64,000 nt of DNA from Alphaproteobacteria bacterium (lineage in GTDB: Bacteria; Pseudomonadota; Alphaproteobacteria; Bin95), in contig JACKII010000004.1 in NCBI GenBank assembly GCA_020638555.1, positions 310,001-374,000 of the forward strand, in the 5' to 3' direction. Position 1 is the first letter of the stretch. The number at the start of each line of letters is the position of its first letter. Positions 57,435 through 64,000 of this stretch are shown here, one piece after another. The notes below the pieces were generated by a model. The model did no database searches. It saw nothing but the letters and a program-made list of their open reading frames with translations, and was not told where the DNA came from. The translations under genes were made by a program, and so were the position numbers.

Positions 57435-58085
57435 ATGGCCCGCATTCTGGTGATCAACCCGAACGCGACCGAGACCTGCACCGCCGCCATCGACCGGGCG
57501 GCCGAGCCGTTCCGGCTGGCGGGCGGGCCGCGGATCGACTGCCTGACCAACCGCGAGGGGCCGCCGGGCATTCAGAGCCAGGCGGACAGCGATGCGGTCA
57601 TCCCGCACCTGCACGCGATTTGCCAGCGGGAGCCGGCGGACGCCTATGTCGTCGCCTGTTTCTCCGACCCCGGCGTGCACTCGCTGCGCGAGCGGACCGG
57701 GCGGCCGGTGATCGGCATTGCCGAGGCCGGCATGGCCGCCGCGCTCAGCCTGGGCGAGCGGTTCGGCGTCGTCGCCATCCTGCCCTCCAGCGTCGCGCGC
57801 CAGCGCCGCAGCGTGCGTGCCTATGGCCTCGCCGAACGCTATGCCGCCAGCCGCTCCATCGGCCTTTCGGTGCCGGAACTGGCCGAGGGCGCGCGGACCC
57901 GCGCGGCGATGATCGCGGCCGGCCAGCGCCTGCGCGACGAGGACGGGGCCGACGTGCTGATCCTGGGCTGCGCCGGCATGGCCGACCAGCGCGCGCCGCT
58001 GGCGGACGCCACCGGCATGCCGGTAGTGGAGCCGAGCCAGGCGGCAATCGCGCGCGCCCTGGGCGCGGTGTTGCAGGGCTGGTGA
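57435..58085 (+). CDS. Asp/Glu/hydantoin racemase family protein
   Basis: The 216-residue protein has two catalytic cysteines, Cys75 (VVACFSDPG) and Cys179 (LILGCAGMA), and opens ILVINPNATE, as in HyuE-type hydantoin racemases. Such enzymes invert the alpha carbon of hydantoins or related acids without cofactors. The start is supported by GACGGAGACG. It is divergent from the GNAT-nitrilase gene. Confidence 0.88.
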   Translation: MARILVINPNATETCTAAIDRAAEPFRLAGGPRIDCLTNREGPPGIQSQADSDAVIPHLHAICQREPADAYVVACFSDPGVHSLRERTGRPVIGIAEAGMAAALSLGERFGVVAILPSSVARQRRSVRAYGLAERYAASRSIGLSVPELAEGARTRAAMIAAGQRLRDEDGADVLILGCAGMADQRAPLADATGMPVVEPSQAAIARALGAVLQGW

Positions 58086-58152
58086 GGCGGTTGTGCCGGC
58101 CGGGCAGCGCCGCTAGGGTGGCGCCGCTTTCTCTCCAATGGACGACCCTTTC

Positions 58153-58626
58153 ATGAGCGACACCGCCAGCAACACCCTGATTCTGGAACTGCGCACCGGC
58201 CCCGTGGTCATCGAGATGCGGCCCGACCTTGCGCCGCAGCACGTGGCCCGGATCAAGCAACTCGCCGCCGAGGGCTTTTACGACGGCCTGAAATTCCACC
58301 GCGTCATCGACGGCTTCATGGCCCAGACCGGCTGCCCGCGCGGCGACGGCACCGGCGGCTCCGGCCAGAACCTGGCGGCGGAGTTCACCGACGCCCCGTT
58401 CGAGCGCGGCACCGTCGGCATGGCGCGGGCACAGAATCCGAACAGCGGCGACAGCCAGTTCTTCATCATGTTCGACCGCTCGCCCCATCTGGACGGCCAG
58501 TACACGGTCTGGGGCCAGGTGACCGAGGGCATGGACCATGTCGACCAGATCCGGAAGGGCGCGCCGCACATGAACGGCTCGGTCAACGATCCGGACACCA
58601 TCGTGCGCCTGTACCTGAAGGACTGA
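58153..58626 (+). CDS. Cyclophilin-type peptidyl-prolyl isomerase
   Basis: The 157-residue protein has the cyclophilin core: FYDGLKFHRVIDGFMAQTG, GTGGSG, GTVGMARAQNPNSGDSQFFI and GQYTVWGQVTEG, so it should speed proline isomerisation in the cytoplasm (no signal peptide). The typical active-site Arg, Phe and Gln are present. ATG 58153 is preferred, but ATG 58138 is in frame and only five codons earlier. A strong terminator follows. Confidence 0.95.
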   Translation: MSDTASNTLILELRTGPVVIEMRPDLAPQHVARIKQLAAEGFYDGLKFHRVIDGFMAQTGCPRGDGTGGSGQNLAAEFTDAPFERGTVGMARAQNPNSGDSQFFIMFDRSPHLDGQYTVWGQVTEGMDHVDQIRKGAPHMNGSVNDPDTIVRLYLKD

Positions 58627-58715
58627 CGGCCCCGAAACGACAAGCCAGCAGGCCATTGGCAGGCTTGTCGACCCTGGGCTAGACTTCGGCCATCGCTGAT
58701 GCCCGGCCGCAGAAG

Positions 58716-58750
58716 CGCCGCCTCGCAGAGACCTGCGGGGCGGCGTTTTT
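58716..58750 (+). terminator. Rho-independent terminator after the cyclophilin gene
   Basis: A 13-base stem CGCCGCCTCGCAG / CTGCGGGGCGGCG with one G-T pair and a 4-base AGAC loop is followed by TTTTT (58746-58750). A second inverted repeat, GACAAGCC/GGCTTGTC (58639-58646 / 58662-58669), lies just before it. Confidence 0.9.
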
Positions 58751-58796
58751 CGTTGGCCGGTTTCCGCTCGCCCCTCGCCGGAGCCTCGCTGCGCCG

Positions 58797-59675
58797 ATGA
58801 CCCGCCCGCCCGCAAACAAACCACCCGTCAACAACCCGCTCGGCATTGCCTGGATGCTGGGCGCGGCCGTCGCGTTTTCGGGCCTGTTCGTGGCCGTGCG
58901 CGAGCTGGGGGCGATGCTGCCCACCTTCGAAATCCTGTTCCTGCGCTCGGTCTTCACCATCGCACTGATGGCGCCCTGGCTCTGGCGCGAGAAGCGCGAC
59001 GCCTTCCGCTCCAGGCGGCCGGCCATGCACCTGTTGCGCGGCGCCAGCACGTTCACGGCCATGAGCCTGCTGTTCTACGGCGTCGCGCATTCGCCGCTGG
59101 CCGACGCCAGCGCGCTGCAATCGACCTATCCGCTGTTCACCATCCTGTTGGTCGCCTTGCTGCTGGGCGAGCGGCCGGGCATGAGCCGCTGGCTGGCCGC
59201 GCTGGTGGGCTTTGCCGGCATTCTGGTGATCGTCCGCCCCGGCTTTACCGCCATCGGGCCGCCGACGGCGGCGCTGCTCGGCTGCTCGATCTTCTACGCG
59301 ATCTCCAACACCATCGTGCGCATGATGGCCGGCGTCGACCGTCCGACCCAGCTGGTGTTCTCGGTCAACGGCACCGTGCTGATGCTGTCGGCCGTCCCGG
59401 CCCTTTATGACTGGGTGACGCCGCCGCTGGCGGCGGTGCCGTGGATCGGCCTGCTGGCGCTCAGCGGCTATGCCGCGCACATGTGCCTGACGCGGGCGCT
59501 GTCCCATGGTGAGGCGAGCGTCGTGATGCCGTTCGACTATCTGCGCCTGCCCTTCGCGGCAATCCTGGGCTTCCTGCTCTATCGCGAGGTGCCGGACGCC
59601 TACACCCTGGCCGGCGGCGCCGTCATCTTTGCCAGCGTCAGCTATATCGCCGCCTCGGAGACCCGGCGAAAATGA
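58797..59675 (+). CDS. EamA/DMT-superfamily transporter
   Basis: The 292-residue protein has ten predicted helices in two EamA halves. It opens NPLGIAWMLGAAVAFSGLFV and shows a repeated pattern (FYGVAHSPLADASALQSTYP) and the ending VMPFDYLRLPFAAILGFLLY. These carriers export or import small metabolites; the substrate is unknown. Its TGA overlaps the next gene's ATG (ATGA), so translation is coupled. The neighbour is a close paralogue. Confidence 0.88.
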   Translation: MTRPPANKPPVNNPLGIAWMLGAAVAFSGLFVAVRELGAMLPTFEILFLRSVFTIALMAPWLWREKRDAFRSRRPAMHLLRGASTFTAMSLLFYGVAHSPLADASALQSTYPLFTILLVALLLGERPGMSRWLAALVGFAGILVIVRPGFTAIGPPTAALLGCSIFYAISNTIVRMMAGVDRPTQLVFSVNGTVLMLSAVPALYDWVTPPLAAVPWIGLLALSGYAAHMCLTRALSHGEASVVMPFDYLRLPFAAILGFLLYREVPDAYTLAGGAVIFASVSYIAASETRRK

Positions 59676-60544
59676 GCCGGCTTCGCGCCAGCAACCCGCT
59701 CGGCATCGCCTGGATGACCGGCACGGCGGCCTCGCTGACGGCCATGTACATCGCGGCGCGGCAGCTTTCGGCGGAGGTCTCGACCTTCGAGATCGTGTTC
59801 CTGCGGGTCGGCACCGCGCTGCTGCTGATGCTGCCCTGGCTGGTGCGCAACCGGGCCCGGGCCTTCAAGACCGGCATGCCGCTGATGCATCTGGCCCGCG
59901 GCTTCTTCACCTTCGGCGCCATCACGCTGATGTTCTACGGCGTCTCGCACGCGCCGCTGGCCGACGCGACGGCGTTGCAGGCGGTCTATCCGCTGTTCAC
60001 CATCCTGCTGGCGGTATTGGTCTTCGGCGAGCGGCCCGGCCTGGCGCGCTGGCTCGCGACGCTGGCCGGGTTTGCCGGCGTGCTGGTCATCGTCCGCCCC
60101 GGCTTTGCCGAGGTGAGCCCGGCGACACTGGCGCTGCTGGGATGCTCGGTGTTCTACGCGCTCTCGAACACCGTGGTGAAGCTGATGACGCGGACGGATT
60201 CGGTGGCGCAGATGACCTTCCTCGTCAATGCCATCATCCTGGTGTTGTCGGCGGTGCCGGCGGCGATGGTCTGGGTGACACCGTCGGCGGCGCTGTTGCC
60301 CTGGATCGGCCTGCTGGCCGCCTCCGGCTTCGGTGCGCAATACTGCATGACCCGTGCGCTCGGCCATGGCGAGGCGAGCGTGGTGATGCCGTTCGACTAT
60401 CTGCGCCTGCCATTCGCCACCGTCGCCGGCTTCCTGCTCTATACCGAGATTCCCGACCGGTTCACGGTCATCGGCGCGCTGATCGTGTTCGCCAGCGTCA
60501 CCTACATCACCGCGGCGGAGGGCCGGCGCCGGCGACGGCTTTAG
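59672..60544 (+). CDS. EamA/DMT-superfamily transporter, paralogue
   Basis: The 290-residue protein aligns along its length with the upstream transporter: NPLGIAWMTGTAASLTAMYI, FYGVSHAPLADATALQAVYP, and GEASVVMPFDYLRLPFATVA. Start overlaps the previous stop by 4 bases. The pair looks like a tandem duplication followed by divergence, and the two may form a heterodimer. The C-terminus ends in a short basic tail. Confidence 0.88.
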   Translation: MSRLRASNPLGIAWMTGTAASLTAMYIAARQLSAEVSTFEIVFLRVGTALLLMLPWLVRNRARAFKTGMPLMHLARGFFTFGAITLMFYGVSHAPLADATALQAVYPLFTILLAVLVFGERPGLARWLATLAGFAGVLVIVRPGFAEVSPATLALLGCSVFYALSNTVVKLMTRTDSVAQMTFLVNAIILVLSAVPAAMVWVTPSAALLPWIGLLAASGFGAQYCMTRALGHGEASVVMPFDYLRLPFATVAGFLLYTEIPDRFTVIGALIVFASVTYITAAEGRRRRRL

Positions 60545-60559
60545 GCCGTCAAAAAGCGC

Positions 60560-60690
60560 GCCTGTTCCCCGGACAGTGCGAAGCGCCGATCCGGGCCCGG
60601 TTGCGGCGTGCGAACTCGGGCGGGTCGGTGTTCGGATGAAGACACCGGCCCCGGATGGCGGCTCCGCCACCTCCGGGGATCACTCTCACC
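60560..60690. repeat. Family A repeat in inverted orientation
   Basis: TTCCCCGGACAGTGCG, CGATCCGGGCCCGGT, GTGTTCGGATGAAGACACCGG, CCCCGGATGGCGGCTCCGCC and ACCTCCGGGGAT are the family A modules read in reverse. It fills the gap between the convergent EamA and aroB genes. Confidence 0.8.
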
Positions 60691-60701
60691 GGCCGCGGTG
60701 G

Positions 60702-61844
60702 TTAGCCGGCCGCCAATGCGTCGGCCCAGGTGGCGCGGACCGCGGCGGCGTCGGCGTCCTTGGCAATGAAGCTTTGCCCAATGCCGTGGGCCAGGATCAG
60801 GGTGAGCCGGCCGGCCTCCGTCTTCTTGTCGGAGGCCATGCGCGCCATCAGCCGGTCGATGGTCGGCGGTTGCTGGCCCATGACCTCTCGCGGCGCCACC
60901 GGCAGGCCGACACCGGCCAGATGCCGCTCCACCCGGTCCGCCACCGCGCCCTCGCACAGGCCGAGGCGCGCGGAATGGCGGAAGGCCAGCACCATGCCGA
61001 CAGAGACCGCCTCGCCATGCAGCACCTGGCCGCCATAGCCCGCCTCGGCCTCCAGCGCATGGCCGAACGTGTGGCCGAGATTGAGCAGCGCCCGCGCCCC
61101 GCCCTCGCGCTCGTCGGCGGCGACGACGGCGGCCTTGGCCTCGCAACTGACGCGGACCGCGTGGGCCAGTGCCGTCGGCTCCAGCGCCAGCACGCCCTCG
61201 GCCTTTTCTTCGAGCCAGTCCCAGAAGGCCGGCTGGTCGATCAGGCCGTATTTCGCGACCTCCGCATAGCCGGCGAGCAATTCCCGCTTCGGCAGGCTCG
61301 CCAGCGCATCCGTGTCCGCCAGAACCAGCCGCGGCTGGTGGAAGGCGCCGACCAGGTTCTTGCCGTGGCGGGTGTTGATCGCGGTCTTGCCGCCGACCGA
61401 ACTGTCCACCTGCGACAGCAGCGTCGTCGGCACCTGCACATAGTCGATGCCGCGCAACAGGATCGCCGCCAGGAAGCCGCCCAGATCGCCGACCACGCCG
61501 CCCCCCAGCGCCACCAGGAAACTCTTGCGGTCGAGCCCCGCGTCCAGGCACCGGTCCAGCAGCGCCCCCAGCTGATCGAAGCTCTTCGCAGCCTCGCCGG
61601 CGGGGATGGTCAGGGTCTCCGAGGCGATGCCGGCGGCCTTGAGCGAGTCGGTCATCGCGTCGGCATAGAGCGGGCCGACATGGCTGTCGGTCAGAACCAC
61701 GGCACGGCGCCCCGGCAGGCGCTCGGCGATCAACCGGCCCGCCGCCGCGATCAGGCCCGGCCCGATCAGAATGTCGTAGGAGCGGTCGACCGCGGCTCCG
61801 CCCAGATCGACCGACAGGCGCTGAACGCCGCTCAGGGCCGGCAT
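60702..61844 (-). CDS. aroB: 3-Dehydroquinate synthase
   Basis: The 380-residue protein is full length for AroB, which closes DAHP to 3-dehydroquinate in the shikimate pathway. It has GGGVVGDLGGFLAA (NAD site), TTLLSQVDSSVGGKTAIN, LGHTFGHALE (zinc His), and KKTEAGRLTLIL near the end. The start overlaps the aroK stop by 13 bases, so the two are co-translated. Cytoplasmic, zinc- and NAD-dependent. Confidence 0.97.
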   Translation of the reverse strand: MPALSGVQRLSVDLGGAAVDRSYDILIGPGLIAAAGRLIAERLPGRRAVVLTDSHVGPLYADAMTDSLKAAGIASETLTIPAGEAAKSFDQLGALLDRCLDAGLDRKSFLVALGGGVVGDLGGFLAAILLRGIDYVQVPTTLLSQVDSSVGGKTAINTRHGKNLVGAFHQPRLVLADTDALASLPKRELLAGYAEVAKYGLIDQPAFWDWLEEKAEGVLALEPTALAHAVRVSCEAKAAVVAADEREGGARALLNLGHTFGHALEAEAGYGGQVLHGEAVSVGMVLAFRHSARLGLCEGAVADRVERHLAGVGLPVAPREVMGQQPPTIDRLMARMASDKKTEAGRLTLILAHGIGQSFIAKDADAAAVRATWADALAAG

Positions 61845-62428
61845 GCGTAGACCTTCATATAGCCGCCGTCCTCCAGCTTCTGCACCAGCGTGTCGACGCT
61901 GTCCTCCGGCTCGCCCTCGCCGGTGTCAACGTCGAGTTCGGCCAGGGCATAGATCGGCCCGCGCTGTTCCATCAGGGCGACCAGCTTCTGCTCGATGTCG
62001 CCGCCGGCCAGCAACGGGCGGTTGTTGCGGCGGGCGACGCGCTTGGCCAGCACGTCGAGGTCGGCGTGCAGCCAGACCGAGATGCCGCGCTCGGCAATGC
62101 GCTCGCGGGTCTCCGGGTCGTTGAAGGCGCCGCCACCCGCGGCCAGCACATGCGCCGGCTCCTCGCGCAGCAGGCGGGCGATGACGCGGCGCTCGCCGTC
62201 GCGGAACTGGGCCTCGCCGAACTTCTCGAAGATTTCGGGAATGGTGCAGCCGGCGGCCTTCTCGATCTCCGCGTCCGCGTCGATGAAGTCCATGCCGAGG
62301 CGTTGCGCCAGGCGCTTGCCGATGGTGGTTTTGCCCACGCCCATCATGCCGACCAGGACGATGGTTCGGTCGGGGCGGGCGACGATATCGGGGTTGGCGG
62401 CGTCCGCCGCGACGGTGACTCTGGTCAT
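61832..62428 (-). CDS. aroK: Shikimate kinase
   Basis: The 198-residue protein has the Walker A GMMGVGKTT at about residues 27-35, FIDADAEIE (shikimate-binding Asp), FREGER-like FRDGERRVI, and AAGGGAFND. It phosphorylates shikimate. The order aroK-aroB is standard, and aroB overlaps its end by 13 bases. The N-terminus is slightly extended before the P-loop. The neighbouring divergent gene encodes a small membrane protein. Confidence 0.95.
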   Translation of the reverse strand: MTRVTVAADAANPDIVARPDRTIVLVGMMGVGKTTIGKRLAQRLGMDFIDADAEIEKAAGCTIPEIFEKFGEAQFRDGERRVIARLLREEPAHVLAAGGGAFNDPETRERIAERGISVWLHADLDVLAKRVARRNNRPLLAGGDIEQKLVALMEQRGPIYALAELDVDTGEGEPEDSVDTLVQKLEDGGYMKVYACRP

Positions 62429-62566
62429 GGCGCGATTCCATGGCGCAGGAAGGGGCCGATCGTCAAGCTATGCCGCGCGCCAGAATCCGCTAAAGTGACA
62501 CAGAGCCGTCGCGTTGCGACGCGATGAACCATCCCCGACCCGGCAAAGACCAAGGATCCCCCGCGG

Positions 62567-62707
62567 ATGGCCAAGATTGTTTTGTCCCTGATTGGCCTGG
62601 CGGTAATTGCCGCCCTGGGCGGCGCCCTTTACATCGCCATGGGCGATATCCCGCCCCCAACCCAGACCATTGAGAAGACCCTGCCGAATGCCCGCTTCGA
62701 ACGCTAG
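62567..62707 (+). CDS. Small single-pass membrane protein
   Basis: A 46-residue protein, MAKIVLSLIGLAVIAALG... followed by GALYIAMGDIPPPTQTIEKT and ending NARFER. It has one hydrophobic helix (residues 3-24) and a conserved-looking DIPPPTQTIEK tail. Similar small proteins are found next to shikimate genes in related bacteria, function unknown. AAGGA lies at 62552. The stop overlaps the start of the next gene by 20 bases. Confidence 0.78.
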   Translation: MAKIVLSLIGLAVIAALGGALYIAMGDIPPPTQTIEKTLPNARFER

Positions 62708-64000
62708 AGGGCTGTCCGGCCGCCGGAGCGAGAGGCGCCGCGGGCTCGCCGCCCTGGCCCTGGGCGCGTTGGTGCTGGCAGTGCCGGTCGCGAACGCCCA
62801 GACCGTGCGGTTCCTGGACGCCAGCCCGGAAGGCGTGGGTCTGGTCCAGCCTGCCGAAGCCGGCCTGCCGGAGAGCGTGTGGCTCGGCAGTTCGCCCGAG
62901 CGGCTGGCCGCCGCCCTCGCCGCCATTCCGGCGGAAGTGCGGAGCCCCGCCCAGCACCGGGCGCTGGTCCGCCTGTTGCGCGTGGCCGCGCTGCCGCCGA
63001 CCGGCGCGGCCGTGGAGCCGTCGCTGGCGAGCCTGCGCCTCGCCGCGCTTTCGCCCGCCTGGGGGCGGAGCAGGACGTGCTCGGCCTCGCCGGCCGCATC
63101 GACCCGAGCCTGCGCCAGACGCCCTACTGGGACGCCCGCGCCCGGGTGGCGCTGCTGCGTTACGACCTGGCCGGCGCCTGTGCCCTGCCGGCGGAGGCCG
63201 GGGACGCGGCCGCGACGGCCGACTGGCAGCGCCTGGCCGCCTTCTGCCGCCTGCTGCGGAGCCAGGAAGAGGCCGCCATGGTCGGCGTGATGCTGGCGGA
63301 CGAACTGGCGGACAAGCAGGATGGTGACGATGCGGTCTTCGCCCACCTGTTCCTGGCAAGGCAGTTCCCGGACCGACCGACCGGCCCGTCGGTGATGCCG
63401 TCCAAGCCGCTGCATCTCGCCATGTTCCGCGCCCTGAGCCAGCCCATGGCCCTGCCCAGGACCTGGGCGGACATGCCGGCGGACGTGGCCAGCGGCATCG
63501 CCCGCTATCCCGCCGCCGGCCTGGAGCCGCGCACCGCCGCGGCGGAGCGGGCGGTGGCGGCGAATCTGTTGCCGGCCGACCTGCTGGTGCAACTCTATCT
63601 GGCGAGCGAACTGACGACGCCGCTCGGCACCGCCTATCGCCAGATGGCCTATATCCAGGGCGGCGCCGGCGCGGAGGTGGCGGCGGAATCGTTCTGGGAT
63701 GCCGCGCAGACGGCGGGGGTTTACGCCCAGCTGGCGCCGTTCTCCCTGGCGTTTGCGCCGGCGCGGCCGGATGCGCCCACATCGCACCCCGCCTATGCCG
63801 CCCGCGCCCTGCGCGCGGCGCTGATCGCCGACGACCCCGCGGCCATCGGCGACTGGCAGGACGCATTCCGCACGGCCAGCCTGACCGTGGCGGGCGCCAA
63901 GACCCTGCACTCCGCCTATGCGGTGCTGGCGCTGGCCGGCGAGCCCGTGCCGCCGCCGGAGGTCTGGTGGCCGGCCTGGCAGCAGGCCGTCAAACCCGGC
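62688..64000 (+). CDS. Exported protein of unknown function, frameshifted and partial
   Basis: The frame starts at ATG 62688 with a signal-like N-terminus (RRGLAALALGALVLAVPVANA, cleavage after about residue 38), followed by QTVRFLDASPEG and an Ala/Leu-rich helical body. It breaks near 63047-63060: the first frame turns Arg/Ser/Pro-rich, while the frame one base earlier gives RLGAEQDVLGLAGRIDPSLR and stays open to the end of the window. One missing base would restore a single protein of more than 430 residues. Ala-rich helices suggest a repeat or solenoid fold. It runs off the window, so the end is unknown. Translation is likely coupled to the small membrane protein upstream. Confidence 0.7.

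Noticed and set aside
1..64000. CRISPR arrays, tRNA or rRNA genes, integrases or transposases
   Set aside because: None seen; short repeats in the window are few in number and not evenly spaced.

Overview
The window is strongly GC-rich, with almost no intergenic AT content except for a few islands. Its gene content (NrtR-controlled nadA-nadC, SorAB sulfite dehydrogenase, several CaiB/BaiF CoA-transferases, a DctPQM TRAP transporter, PhnCDE with a PhnZ-like oxidase, and an aroK-aroB cluster next to an envelope-associated small protein) points to a free-living alphaproteobacterium, probably Rhodospirillales-like. That placement is inference from gene families, not from a marker gene. No rRNA, tRNA, CRISPR array, prophage or insertion sequence was recognised.

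Layout. 1-11.2 kb: the 3' end of threonine synthase, an SLC13/TrkA-C permease, a YghU-like glutathione transferase, uracil phosphoribosyltransferase, a metallo-beta-lactamase-fold hydrolase, an enoyl-CoA hydratase, an AEC carrier, a permease split into two genes, a CoA-transferase, a TauD-type dioxygenase and a DUF1028 protein. 11.2-17.4 kb: nrtR-nadA-nadC with a readable promoter and two operator-like palindromes, a luciferase-like oxidoreductase and a second CoA-transferase. 17.4-25.6 kb: a GMC oxidoreductase, an Nfu-type Fe-S protein, an orphan DmsC-like membrane protein, a truncated haemoglobin-adenylate cyclase pair preceded by an AT-rich palindrome-rich region, a ThDP enzyme and a TfoX-N protein. 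26-33.4 kb: an MFS carrier, a small exported protein, an Asp-box propeller, a nitroreductase, a sulfotransferase-like protein, a patatin and sorAB with a 28-bp palindrome in the leader.

33.6-37 kb is a phosphonate uptake and oxidation operon (phnCDE-phnZ). 37.1-42.8 kb is an SRAP protein followed by a copper island: CBS-BON protein, cueR, a SHOCT membrane protein, copA with two YHS domains, a CueR-type operator and a Met-rich EF-hand exported protein. 43-55 kb: a flavin monooxygenase fused to an NTF2-like domain, infC with its terminator, a second ThDP enzyme, a flavodoxin-fold oxidoreductase, TRAP dctPQM, a DUF805 protein and an SDR/MaoC/SDR cluster. 55-64 kb: a MazEF-like toxin-antitoxin pair, a GNAT-nitrilase fusion divergent from a hydantoin-racemase homologue, a cyclophilin with a strong terminator, two tandem EamA transporters, aroB-aroK, a 46-residue membrane protein and a large exported protein that carries a frameshift and runs off the window.

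Two features stand out. First, a truncated globin and a class III adenylate cyclase with a PAS-like input domain form a two-gene unit, which could couple NO or O2 binding to cAMP. Second, convergent gene junctions are repeatedly filled with GC-rich hairpin repeats from at least two families. At two of these junctions the last codons of a neighbouring gene are duplicated with the repeat. A separate relic of a cueR 3' end lies between the SRAP and CBS-BON genes.
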